Positions 33,770 to 42,242 of a stretch of 64,000 nucleotides of DNA are shown here, piece after piece. Both the position numbers and the translations under genes were made by a program. Under the pieces are notes generated by a model that ran no database searches, was not told where the DNA came from, and saw only the letters and a program-made list of their open reading frames with translations. Numbering within the stretch: the first letter of the stretch is position 1; each line of letters begins with the position of its first letter. Origin of the DNA: Streptomyces rapamycinicus NRRL 5491 (GTDB lineage: Bacteria > Actinomycetota > Actinomycetes > Streptomycetales > Streptomycetaceae); assembly GCF_024298965.1 (NCBI RefSeq), contig NZ_CP085193.1:310001-374000 (forward strand), written 5' to 3'.

Positions 33770-35989
33770 TCATTCCAGTGCCAGCGCCGCCAGTACCGTG
33801 GCGGCCAGTGCGGCGCGCGTGACCATGCCCGACACCGAGGTGTTCTCCGAGCGGGCGTGTGCGCCCGAGCCCACCGCGCCGATACCGTCCAGGACCGGGG
33901 TGCCCTGGGCCACGACGAAGTTGCCGTCGCTGGCTCCGCCGACCGACGCCTCGGGCAGGTCGTGTCCGAGCAGTGCGGCGCACCGGCGGGCCAGGTCGGC
34001 GAGCGCGGCGACGCCTTCCGTCCGTTCGAACACGGGGCGGTTCCAGCCCCCGGTGACCTCCACTCGGGTCCGCGGGTCGACGGGACGCAGGGCGGCGAGG
34101 GCCTCTCCGACGCGTCGCTGTTCGGCGGCGGTGGCGACGCGGACGTCGATACGGCCGATGGCGTGCCCCGCCGTGACGTTGCTGCGGGTGCCTCCCGCCA
34201 CCACGCCCACGTTCAGCGATGTGCCCGCGTCCGGGGAGCGCAGGTCCGCCAGGCGCAGGATCTGGTGGGCGAGTTCGTCCACGGCGCTGGCTCCGGCGGT
34301 CGGGTCGAGTCCGGCGTGGGCCTCGCTGCCGGTGACCGTGACGGTGAAGAGTCCGACGCCCTTGCGGGCGGTCTTGATGGCGCCGTCGGCGGCGGCCTCG
34401 AAGACCATGGCGAGCCTGCTGTCGCGGGCCTCCGCCACGATGGCGTCGCGGGAGGCGAGGCTGCCGGTCTCCTCGTCGCCGTTCAGCATCACGGTGCAGG
34501 CCGGGCGGGGCAGATCGAGGGCGTCGAGGGCGCGCAGTGCCCAGACCGCCTGGACGAGCCCGGCCTTCATGTCGAAGACGCCGGGTCCGCTGATGCGGTC
34601 GCCCTCTCGCTGGAAGGGCCAGGTGTCGAGGGTGCCGGTCGGCCATACGGTGTCGTAGTGCCCGAGGAGAAGTACCGGGCGGTTGTCCTGGGCGGTGGTG
34701 TCCCGGGCGGAGTAGCGGCGGACGAGGATGTCCCCGGTCTCCTCGCGCGCGAGGGTCTCCTCGGCGTCCGGTTCGCCGAGGCGCCGGTCGAGCCAGCCGC
34801 GCAGCCGGCCGAGGCAGGTGTCCAGTGCGTCCAGGTCGTCGCTGGCACTGCCCTGGGAGGTGTAGTCGGCGAGGTCGGCGACCATGTCCTCGCGGTGGGC
34901 GTCGAGCCATTGCCGGACCGCTTCGGCCTGTGCGGAGTCGAGGGGAAGCGGGGGTGCGGGGGCCTGGGCCAGGCGGTCCAGTTCGTCCAGCCGTGACTCC
35001 GACATGTCGTGCGCGGCGCCCTCCAGTTGGCGAAGGCCGTTCACGACCGTGCGCAACAGGGCCGTGGGCAGGCCTTCGCGTGCCGCGTGGTGGAAGACGT
35101 CGGTGTAGTGGGTGGGCGCTTCCACGGGCCGGTGGCGTACGGCGAGGTCGCGCCAGATACCGCTGCGGTCCTTGGTCTGGGTGCGCAGCCATGCGGTGAG
35201 GCGGTCGAAGGCGGCGTTCCGGGCAGCGGGGTCCGCTCCTGGCCGGAAGGCGTCCGGTTCGAAGGCGTCGAACGCCTCCAGGGTGACGCCGAGACGGTCG
35301 GATACGGCGAAGACCTCCCCCGTCAGGGCGGCCATGGCGGGGCGGTGCCGGTCGATGAGGTCGGCCATGGGGGCGTCCGCGAGGGCGGTGGCGGCGAGCA
35401 TGGCGCCGAACCCGGACTTGGCCCACAGGTATCCCTCGACGTTGTCACTGGCCACGGCCGGGCCCCAGTTGCTCAGGTCGGCCACCAGGTCCCGGACCCT
35501 CACACTGACCGGCGCGCCGTCGGGCTCGCCGATGACGAGTGCTCCGGCGCCGCCGTCCTGGATGACGCCCGGTTCGATGACGTCGGCGAAGATGTTCACG
35601 AAGGCCGCGACGGTGCGGGCGGCGCCCACCCGCTGGGCGATCAAAGACTCGTTGAAGCCGTTCTGCAGGGACACGACGTAGCCGTCCGGGGCCAGGCGGG
35701 GCGCGATCCAGTCGAGCGCGGTACCGGTGGCCTGTGCCTTCACGGCGAGCAGTACACGTCCGAGGGGGCCGGCGAACTCGTCCGGGGTCGTGGCGGTGAC
35801 CGGCACGCTCTCGCGGGTGCCGCCGCGGGCGACGACGAGTCCGTGGCGGCGGATGGCGTCCACGTGGGTGTGGTCGGCGTCGACGACGGTGACCGGGTGG
35901 CCGGCGCGGGCGAGGGCGAAGGCGAGGGTGCCGCCGATCGCCCCCGCGCCGACGACGGTGTATCCGGGCTTCGGGTGGGTGTCGTTCAT
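33770..35989 (-). CDS. Two-domain fusion: ketopantoate reductase-like plus M20 metallopeptidase
   Basis: 739 residues. Residues 1-315 have the ApbA/PanE pattern: the NADP-binding motif VVGAGAIGGTLAFAL near residue 12 and the helical C-terminal domain with the conserved lysine segment GYLWAKSGFGAML. Residues 345-739 form an M20 carboxypeptidase of the CPG2/ArgE type with VLLLGHYDTVWPTG, GPGVFDMKAG and MLNGDEETGS, plus a dimerisation domain. The two enzymes normally occur on separate chains. The frame is continuous with no stop between them. It overlaps the SDR gene as ATGA. I infer a bifunctional enzyme that reduces a 2-oxoacid or ketone and hydrolyses an amide in the same pathway. Confidence 0.85.
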   Translation of the reverse strand: MNDTHPKPGYTVVGAGAIGGTLAFALARAGHPVTVVDADHTHVDAIRRHGLVVARGGTRESVPVTATTPDEFAGPLGRVLLAVKAQATGTALDWIAPRLAPDGYVVSLQNGFNESLIAQRVGAARTVAAFVNIFADVIEPGVIQDGGAGALVIGEPDGAPVSVRVRDLVADLSNWGPAVASDNVEGYLWAKSGFGAMLAATALADAPMADLIDRHRPAMAALTGEVFAVSDRLGVTLEAFDAFEPDAFRPGADPAARNAAFDRLTAWLRTQTKDRSGIWRDLAVRHRPVEAPTHYTDVFHHAAREGLPTALLRTVVNGLRQLEGAAHDMSESRLDELDRLAQAPAPPLPLDSAQAEAVRQWLDAHREDMVADLADYTSQGSASDDLDALDTCLGRLRGWLDRRLGEPDAEETLAREETGDILVRRYSARDTTAQDNRPVLLLGHYDTVWPTGTLDTWPFQREGDRISGPGVFDMKAGLVQAVWALRALDALDLPRPACTVMLNGDEETGSLASRDAIVAEARDSRLAMVFEAAADGAIKTARKGVGLFTVTVTGSEAHAGLDPTAGASAVDELAHQILRLADLRSPDAGTSLNVGVVAGGTRSNVTAGHAIGRIDVRVATAAEQRRVGEALAALRPVDPRTRVEVTGGWNRPVFERTEGVAALADLARRCAALLGHDLPEASVGGASDGNFVVAQGTPVLDGIGAVGSGAHARSENTSVSGMVTRAALAATVLAALALE

Positions 35990-36807
35990 CGGATGTGTCC
36001 TTCCGCGGACGCGGCCGCCGGCACGGGGCCGGACGAGGTGGCGCGGGTGTCGTCGGGCTGCCAGATCCGGGGCAGGTGAAGGGCGCCCGTGCTGGACCCG
36101 CCGTCCACCCGCAGGATCTCGCCGGTGATCCAGGAGGCGTCGGGGCCGGCGAGCCAGCGCACGGCCCGCGCGATGTCCTGCGGCGTTCCCGGGCGGCCCA
36201 GTGGGTTGGTACCGATCGCCGCGGCGTACTCCGCGGAGACGGGGTTGCAGTCGCTGGCCACCAGGACGAAGCCGGGGCTGACCGCGTTGACGCGGATGCC
36301 GTGCGCGCCGAGTTCCAGGGCGGCGGCGCGGGTGGCCATCTCCAGGGCGGCTTTCGAGCTGGCGTAGGGGCCCCCACCGGGGCGGGCGCGCTGCGCGGCA
36401 CCCGAGGTGATGTTGATGACCGAACCGGGCCGTCCGTGCCCGGTGGCGAGCCGGGCGAAAGCGGCGGTCGCCAGGACCGGGGCGCGCAGGTTGACGGCGA
36501 ACAGCCGGTCCCAGGCCGGCGCGTCCACGTCGGTCATGTCGAGGGAGGGGTAGACGCCCGCCGCGTTGACGAGGATGTCCACCGGGCCGTGCTCCGCCCA
36601 GGCGGCCTCGACGACCGCGGTGGGCGCGTCGGGGTCGGTCAGGTCCGCGGCCCGTGTCGCGACAGGGGTTCCCAGATGTGCCCTGGTCCGCCGGAGCGCG
36701 GCGGGGTCGCGGTCCACGAGGGTGAGGAACGCGCCCTGGGCGGCGAACTCCTCGGCGATCGCCCCGCCGATGCCGCCCGCGGCGCCGGTGACGAGGATGT
36801 GGGCCAT
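35986..36807 (-). CDS. Short-chain dehydrogenase/reductase
   Basis: 273 residues. The classical SDR motifs are complete: TGAAGGIGG near residue 7, NAAG in DILVNAAGVYPS, the catalytic serine in NITSGAAQ, and YASSK. The C-terminal segment WITGEILRVDGG is also typical. It oxidises or reduces an alcohol/ketone with NAD(P). The start at 36807 shares one base with the stop of the MFS gene, and its stop overlaps the fusion gene by four bases, so it is translationally coupled on both sides. Confidence 0.92.
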   Translation of the reverse strand: MAHILVTGAAGGIGGAIAEEFAAQGAFLTLVDRDPAALRRTRAHLGTPVATRAADLTDPDAPTAVVEAAWAEHGPVDILVNAAGVYPSLDMTDVDAPAWDRLFAVNLRAPVLATAAFARLATGHGRPGSVINITSGAAQRARPGGGPYASSKAALEMATRAAALELGAHGIRVNAVSPGFVLVASDCNPVSAEYAAAIGTNPLGRPGTPQDIARAVRWLAGPDASWITGEILRVDGGSSTGALHLPRIWQPDDTRATSSGPVPAAASAEGHIR

Positions 36808-38135
36808 CAGCTGAACTCCTTGTCCTTGGTCTCCGGCATCGTGAGGTAGACCACGAGGGAGATCAGTGAGGCTGCCGATACGTAGACCCACAGCAGGTCG
36901 CTATGGCCGCTCTCGTGCAGCCAGGTCGTCAGGTAGGGCGCCGTGCCGCCGAAGATCGCGACCGCCAGGGCGTACGGCAGGGCGATGCCGGTGGCGCGTA
37001 CCTCCGGCGGGAACTGCTCGGCCATGATGACGGCGCAGTTGGCGGAGTAGCCGAGGATCAGCAGCATGCCGATGAGCTGGACCAGGAACAGGCTGAGGAA
37101 GCTGTTGCCGAGCAGGTGCAGCAGGGGCCAGGCCAGGACGGTGAAGCCGCCGGCGAACGCCGCCATGGTCGGCTTGCGTCCCACGCGGTCCGAGACCACG
37201 CCCATGAGGGGCAACGCGACGACGAAGACGACCAGGCAGAGGGTCTGTGACAGCAGCGCGGTCCTCAGCGGGATGCCGGTGGTCAGATTCGCGTACGTGG
37301 GAAGGTAGTTGACCCAGATGTAGTAGGTGAGGGTGCCCGCCACGGTGATACCGGCGACGCGCAGGGCGGCCGCGGGGTGCTCCACGAACATCGCCTTGAC
37401 GGGATTGGTGCGGGTGCGGCCTTCGCCCTGGACCTGGGCGAAGGAGTCGGTGTCCGCCACGGAGATCCGCAGCCACAGTCCGACCAGTCCGAGCAGCCCG
37501 CCGAGGATGAACGCGACGCGCCAGCCCCAGGAGTGCAGGGCGGCGTCGCTCAGTGCCGAGGTGGCGAGTGTGCCCAGCAGGGAGGCGACGAGCACGCCGC
37601 CGGCGACCGACACCTGCTGCCAGGACCCGGCGAACGCGCGCCTGCCGCGAGCCGCCGACTCCACCAGGAACGCGGAGGAGGAACCGAATTCGCCGCCGGC
37701 CGAGAAGCCCTGCACGAGCCGGGAGAGCAGCAGTATCAGCGGCGAGACGATGCCGATGCTCTCGTAGGACGGGGTGACCGCGATGACGAAACCGGCGCCC
37801 GCCATCAGGCCGACCGTGAGGGTCATGCCCTTCTTGCGGCCGTGGCGGTCGGCGTAGGCGCCGAGCACGGCGGCACCGACCGGACGCATCACGAACCCGA
37901 CGGCGAAGACGGCGAGCGTGGACAGCAGGGCCACCGCGCCGTCGCTCTTGGAGAAGAACTCAGCTGCGATGATCTTGGCGAAGATGGAGTACAGCGCCCA
38001 GTCGACCCATTCGACGGTGTTGCCTATGGTGCCGGCGACGATGGCCTTGCGCTGGGCGCGGCTCAGCCGGAGCGTGGCGGGGGCGGCGCCGTCCTCGCGC
38101 AGGGGGCCGGTGGGCGTGGCGGATCCGGTGTTCAT
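36807..38135 (-). CDS. MFS transporter, metabolite:H+ symporter (MHS) type
   Basis: 442 residues with 12 predicted helices. The MHS signature is clear: GNTVEWVDWALYSIFAKII in helix 1, RPVGAAVLGAYADRHGRKKG in loop 2-3, and RLVQGFSAGGEFGSSSAFL in helix 4. Family members (KgtP, ProP, ShiA) import carboxylates, betaines or shikimate. GGAG lies upstream of the ATG at 38135, which overlaps the deacetylase stop as ATGA. It is the uptake step for this operon. Confidence 0.92.
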   Translation of the reverse strand: MNTGSATPTGPLREDGAAPATLRLSRAQRKAIVAGTIGNTVEWVDWALYSIFAKIIAAEFFSKSDGAVALLSTLAVFAVGFVMRPVGAAVLGAYADRHGRKKGMTLTVGLMAGAGFVIAVTPSYESIGIVSPLILLLSRLVQGFSAGGEFGSSSAFLVESAARGRRAFAGSWQQVSVAGGVLVASLLGTLATSALSDAALHSWGWRVAFILGGLLGLVGLWLRISVADTDSFAQVQGEGRTRTNPVKAMFVEHPAAALRVAGITVAGTLTYYIWVNYLPTYANLTTGIPLRTALLSQTLCLVVFVVALPLMGVVSDRVGRKPTMAAFAGGFTVLAWPLLHLLGNSFLSLFLVQLIGMLLILGYSANCAVIMAEQFPPEVRATGIALPYALAVAIFGGTAPYLTTWLHESGHSDLLWVYVSAASLISLVVYLTMPETKDKEFS

Positions 38136-39088
38136 GGTGTGTGCTCCGGGGTGTCGGCGGCGGAACCGGCCGCGGTCCGGCCGTGCAGCACGCCGCGGGC
38201 CGTGTCGGCGAGCTGGGCGTGCGTCGCGTACCAGACGCCGGGGTGAGCGGCGATGTGGTCGAGAAGTTCCCGCAGCGCCACCAGGCGCGAGCGGTGACCG
38301 ATGACGTGCGGGTGCAGGGTGAGCTGGAAGACGCCGCCGTCCCGGTACGCGGCGTCGAACTCGTCGGTCCAGATCTCCCGTACGTCGCGCGGGCGGCTGT
38401 GCGGGCGGACGGACCCGTAGCGGTCCATCGTGAAGTACGGGGCGTCGTCCCGGATCCAGTCGACGGGGATCTCCACCAGGCCGGTGGGCCGGCCCTCGGC
38501 GACGATCTCGTAGGGCTCGTCGTCGGCCATGAGCGAGGAGTCGTAGGCGAAGCCCAGCTCGAGCATGATGTCGAGGGTCGAGTCCGAGAAGTCCCAGGAC
38601 GGGGTGCGGATGCCGACCGGGCGGCGGCCGGTCAGCTCGGTGAGGGTGTCGAGGGCGCGCGCCGTGAGTTCCTTCTCGTCCTCGCGGCCCAGCAGCGTGT
38701 TGCGCTCGTGGATCCATCCGTGGACGGCCAGTTCGTGCCCGTCACGGGTGTAGGCACGGGCCTCCTCGGGGTGGACGAGCGCGGAGACGGCCGGCATGAA
38801 GAAGGTCGCCGGGACGCCGTGGCGGGCCAGGAGGTCCAGGATCCGTGGAGCGCCGGCGCGGGCGCCGTACTCGCCCTGGGCGAGTCGGCCGGGGCTGGTC
38901 TCGCCGTCGCGCAGCGGGATCGTCTCGTGGTCGGAGTCGAAGGAGAGGGCGACCGCGACCCGGGCACCGCCGGGCCAGCGGTCGGGGACCAGCCGCCGTC
39001 CGGCACGGACCGCGCCGATATGGCCGCGCCAGGTGTGCTCGGGCCAGCGCCAGCTCTCCGAGGGCAGGCCGAAGTCGTCTGTGGGCAT
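38132..39088 (-). CDS. Polysaccharide deacetylase-fold hydrolase (PuuE/PgdA-like)
   Basis: 318 residues of the NodB-homology superfamily. The metal and catalytic residues are seen in ALSFDSDHE and HELAVHGWIHERN, and later in PSWDFSDST and QLTLHPHVIGHRS. The N-terminal segment and absence of any signal peptide resemble cytosolic PuuE-type allantoinases and the HpPgdA group, which hydrolyse small amides, not polymers. In an operon with an importer, an SDR and an M20 fusion, an amide or cyclic-imide hydrolase role is more likely than cell-wall editing. The ATG at 39088 has GGAG six bases upstream. Confidence 0.83.
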   Translation of the reverse strand: MPTDDFGLPSESWRWPEHTWRGHIGAVRAGRRLVPDRWPGGARVAVALSFDSDHETIPLRDGETSPGRLAQGEYGARAGAPRILDLLARHGVPATFFMPAVSALVHPEEARAYTRDGHELAVHGWIHERNTLLGREDEKELTARALDTLTELTGRRPVGIRTPSWDFSDSTLDIMLELGFAYDSSLMADDEPYEIVAEGRPTGLVEIPVDWIRDDAPYFTMDRYGSVRPHSRPRDVREIWTDEFDAAYRDGGVFQLTLHPHVIGHRSRLVALRELLDHIAAHPGVWYATHAQLADTARGVLHGRTAAGSAADTPEHTP

Positions 39089-39182
39089 GGTGGTCTCCAC
39101 AAGGATCGGGGGGACGGGAAGAGGGCGGATGAGGGTACGGCGGAGCCACCACCGGGCGGTGTGCCCGGCAGCCGGCCGGGGC

Positions 39183-40190
39183 TCAGACGGCGCGGACCAT
39201 CCGGTGCCAGGAGTACTTCAGGGTGGCCAGATGCAACGTCACGTCGGAGGCGATCAGCCCGGGCAGTGCCCCGATGATGTCGCTGGTGTAGCGCAGCAGA
39301 TCGGTGCGGCGGGGCAGAACCATGTGTCCGACGAGGTTGAAGCGCCCGGTCGCCGCGCCCAGGAACTTCGTTCCCGGATGCCGCGCGAGCTGCCGCCCCG
39401 CGGCGTCGAGCCGGTCGGGCTCGATCGACAGCCACACCATGAACTCCGCGTCGTACCCGAGCAGGGTCGGTTCGACGAGGGTCCGGAACTGCAGGATGCC
39501 GCGGCAGATGAGCCGGTCCATGGCCCGTGCGACACCGGACTCGGTGTGGCCCAGGCTCCGGGCCAGGGTGCTGACCTGGGCGCGGCCGTCCTCCTTGAGG
39601 GCCGCGGCGACCTCCTGCTCCAGACCGGTCAGCGCTTTTGGCGCCTCGTCCCAGTCGCCGCGGTCGCATGACGACGCGAGGGAGGCGGGCCGCAGGTCCG
39701 CGGCCGCCTCGGCGGGCAGCAGCCCGGTGTCCCACATCGACGCGGAGGTGAAGGCCCGGATGACGGCGACCGCCTCGGTGCTGGTGATCAGGTCGGCCCC
39801 GGGCAGATCGGTGAAGAGCATCCGCATCATCTCCTCGTTGTCGCGGGCAACGAAATCGACGATGAGATCGGCGGCACCGGTGACGACGGCCAGGAAGCGC
39901 ACGTCCGGGCTGACCGCGAGCTGGTCCGCGAGGTCCAGCCCGCGGCCGGGCCTGGCCTGCACCCGGACCAGCATGGACGAGCCCTCCCGCGTGCGGTCCA
40001 GCTCCAGACTGCCGACGACCCGCAGCACTCCCCGCTCACGCAGGGCCTTGTAGCGCCGCTGGGCGGTCGTCTCGCTCGTACCCACCCAACGAGCCACCGC
40101 GCTCCACGGGGCGCGACCGTTGAGCTGGAGCGCCGCGATGACACGGCGGTCCAGGTCGTCGATGGTGTCCACGGGGGCCTGGTGGGTCAT
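39183..40190 (-). CDS. Double-length Lrp/AsnC family regulator
   Basis: 335 residues made of two tandem Lrp units. The first HTH is at residues 12-55 (DDLDRRVIAALQLNGRAPWS, TSETTAQRRYKALRERGVL) with its RAM domain. The second HTH is at about 185-230 (LTGLEQEVAAALKEDGRAQV, TESGVARAMDRLICRGIL) with a second RAM domain. Lrp proteins respond to amino acids or related compounds. The ATG at 40190 begins the HTH segment, and the ribosome site is weak. It precedes the overlapping four-gene operon by 94 bases and is its likely regulator. Confidence 0.9.
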   Translation of the reverse strand: MTHQAPVDTIDDLDRRVIAALQLNGRAPWSAVARWVGTSETTAQRRYKALRERGVLRVVGSLELDRTREGSSMLVRVQARPGRGLDLADQLAVSPDVRFLAVVTGAADLIVDFVARDNEEMMRMLFTDLPGADLITSTEAVAVIRAFTSASMWDTGLLPAEAAADLRPASLASSCDRGDWDEAPKALTGLEQEVAAALKEDGRAQVSTLARSLGHTESGVARAMDRLICRGILQFRTLVEPTLLGYDAEFMVWLSIEPDRLDAAGRQLARHPGTKFLGAATGRFNLVGHMVLPRRTDLLRYTSDIIGALPGLIASDVTLHLATLKYSWHRMVRAV

Positions 40191-40659
40191 GGGGCGGACG
40201 CTAATCAGCGCTTTTCCGCTCGTCAATGACGGAATCCTGCATCACTCCAGGTCACAGCCGGGTGATCCAGCACCGTCCGGGGTTACGAAGGGGTAACGCC
40301 CGCAGTTCCGGTACGCACGAGCGGATGACGTCGAGCGTGACGGATTACGTCACCCGAGAATCCGAAAAAGTTCATCCACACGGTTCCGGCCCATGGCCAC
40401 CCTCGCCGGGTCGCTCGGCCATGACGACCAGACCCGGCCCGCTCTGCTGAACGCGTTTGGAGCCGGGGCCCGTTCCGGGGCGCTCGGCCGCCCCACGGCC
40501 GTGTCCGCGGGGACGGCGGTGGGGCGCGGGGATCGTCGTCACCTTTCTCCCGCAAACGAACTCGTGAGGTGACCCGGTCCAGGGGATCCCGCGAGCCGCG
40601 ATGAGTCCTGCGGCGCCCGGCGGTCGTACTGTCGAACCCGTTACCGAGGAGGACTCCTG
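40191..40659. other. Intergenic region between the Lrp and DHFR-fold genes
   Basis: About 470 bases. The first 190 bases are moderately AT-rich and probably hold the Lrp promoter. I find no coding pattern, hairpin or IS scar here that I trust. GAGGAGG at its right edge is the ribosome site of the next gene. Confidence 0.5.
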
Positions 40660-41223
40660 ATGCGCAGCGTGACCTATTCGATGGGCGTCTCACTTGACGG
40701 CTACATCGTCGGGCCGGACGGCGGCTTCAACTGGACGGCGCCCGACGAGGAGGTCTTTCGCCTCTCCATCGACGAGATTCAAGAGGTCGGCGTCCACCTG
40801 TTGGGACGACGGCTGTACGAGACGATGCTGTACTGGGAGACCGCCGACCAGGATCCATCGCTCGGCGACTCGATGCTCGAGTGGGCCGCGATCTGGAAGC
40901 CGCTCCCAAAGGTGGTGTTCTCCACCACGCTGTCCGCGGTGCAGGGCCATGCCCGCCTGGCCTCCGGTGGCCTGGCGGAGGAGATCGAGCGGTTGCGAGC
41001 CGAGCCGAGGGAGGGCGACATCGCGATCGGCGGTGCGGCTCTCGCCGCCGAGGCGGCCGCGTCGGGTCTGATCGACGAGTACCGGGTCAGGGTCTACCCG
41101 GTGCTGGTCGGCGGCGGCATTCCGTTCTTTCCCCGGCACGAGCGCCGGGTGGATCTCGAACTCGTCGAGACCCGCACCTTCAGCTCGGGAGTCGTCTACC
41201 TCCGCTACCGCGTGGCGCGCTAG
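40660..41223 (+). CDS. DHFR/RibD C-terminal-fold reductase
   Basis: 187 residues of the RibD_C family. Features are YSMGVSLDGYIVGPDGGFNW at the start, HLLGRRLYETMLYWE, and the NADPH-binding stretch DIAIGGAALAAEAAASGLID. The C-terminal FSSGVVYLRYRV is also typical. Such small proteins are usually annotated as dihydrofolate reductase-like, and their substrate is generally unknown. GAGGAGG sits upstream of the ATG. Nothing nearby suggests riboflavin or folate metabolism. Confidence 0.88.
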   Translation: MRSVTYSMGVSLDGYIVGPDGGFNWTAPDEEVFRLSIDEIQEVGVHLLGRRLYETMLYWETADQDPSLGDSMLEWAAIWKPLPKVVFSTTLSAVQGHARLASGGLAEEIERLRAEPREGDIAIGGAALAAEAAASGLIDEYRVRVYPVLVGGGIPFFPRHERRVDLELVETRTFSSGVVYLRYRVAR

Positions 41224-41305
41224 ACCATTCCACTGGGCCGATGTTCCGGGGCCCGGGCTCGACGCCGGTCGCCCGGCAGTGCCCGGGCTCTCTCCGCTCC
41301 ACAAG

Positions 41306-41325
41306 AAGTCTACAGCTGTATACTT
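41306..41325. promoter_or_regulatory. 20-bp operator palindrome upstream of the SDR gene
   Basis: AAGT at 41306-41309 and ACTT at 41322-41325 bracket the perfect core TACAGCTGTA at 41311-41320, with one mismatched pair in the 20 bases. It lies 71 bases upstream of the SDR start in an AT-rich promoter. The convergent TetR gene at 42.2-42.9 kb is the nearest candidate binder. Confidence 0.75.
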
Positions 41326-41395
41326 ACGTGAGAGTTACTTCGCATCACCGCACAGTGCGGACATGCGAAGCGGGCCCATGAGAGGGAAGTACGAG

Positions 41396-42196
41396 ATGAA
41401 CCTCAACCTGACCGGCAGGCGCGCGCTCGTCACAGGTTCGAGTGCGGGGCTCGGCGAGGCCACTGCGAAACTGCTGGCGGCCGAGGGTGCCGCGGTCGTG
41501 GTCCACGGCCGGGACGGGAACCGCACGGAGAAGGTCGCGCGGGAGATCCGCGAGGGTGGCGGGACGGCCGGCGCGGTCGTCGGTGACCTTGCCGACGACC
41601 GCGCCGCCGCCGACGTCGCCCGCGCCGCCACCGCGGACGGCCCCATCGACATCCTGGTCAACAACGCCGGCTTCTACCGGCACCTGTCCTGGGCCGAGGC
41701 CACCCCCGAGGAGTGGCGCGACACCTACAACGTCAACGTGGTCTCAGGCGTCCGCATGATCCAGCACCTGGTCCCCGCCATGCGCGAACGCGGCTGGGGC
41801 CGTGTCGTCACCATCGGCGGCGGACTCGCCTCCCAGCCGATGGACACCCACCCCCAGTACAACGCCACCCTGGCCGCCCGGCACAACCTCGCCGTCTCCC
41901 TCGCCCGCGATCTCAAGGGCACCGGCGTCACCTCCAACATCGTCTCCCCCGGAGCGATCCTCGTCGAAGCCACCAAGGACCTCGTCAGCAGCATCGGGCC
42001 CGCCCGCGGCTGGGGCCGGACCTGGGACGAGATCCAGCCCAACGCCGTTCGGGCCCTCATCCCCAACGACCAGGAACGATTCGGCGAACCCGAGGAGATC
42101 GCCGCAGCCGTCGCCTACCTCTGCAGCGACTACGCCCAGTACGTCAGCGGAGCCACCATCCGCGTCGACGGCGGACTCATCCGCTCCGCCTTCTGA
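41396..42196 (+). CDS. SDR-family oxidoreductase with altered catalytic motif
   Basis: 266 residues. The nucleotide-binding motif VTGSSAGLGEAT and the segment DILVNNAGFYRHL are canonical, as is the C-terminal YVSGATIRVDGG. The usual YxxxK reads YNATL, so the catalytic lysine position holds leucine, and the serine region reads GGGLASQP. The protein may be inactive as a classical reductase, bind cofactor only, or use another base. AGGGAAG precedes the ATG at 41396. A TetR gene lies just downstream in convergent orientation. Confidence 0.87.
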   Translation: MNLNLTGRRALVTGSSAGLGEATAKLLAAEGAAVVVHGRDGNRTEKVAREIREGGGTAGAVVGDLADDRAAADVARAATADGPIDILVNNAGFYRHLSWAEATPEEWRDTYNVNVVSGVRMIQHLVPAMRERGWGRVVTIGGGLASQPMDTHPQYNATLAARHNLAVSLARDLKGTGVTSNIVSPGAILVEATKDLVSSIGPARGWGRTWDEIQPNAVRALIPNDQERFGEPEEIAAAVAYLCSDYAQYVSGATIRVDGGLIRSAF

Positions 42197-42242
42197 GCGC
42201 ACATGCCCCGCCATCCCGCGTGCCGGTGGCGGACGGCTACCG

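Noticed and set aside
41306..41325. Palindrome upstream of the SDR as a transcription terminator of the previous gene
   Set aside because: The arms are AT-containing with no loop, and the site lies in a promoter position, which suits an operator better.
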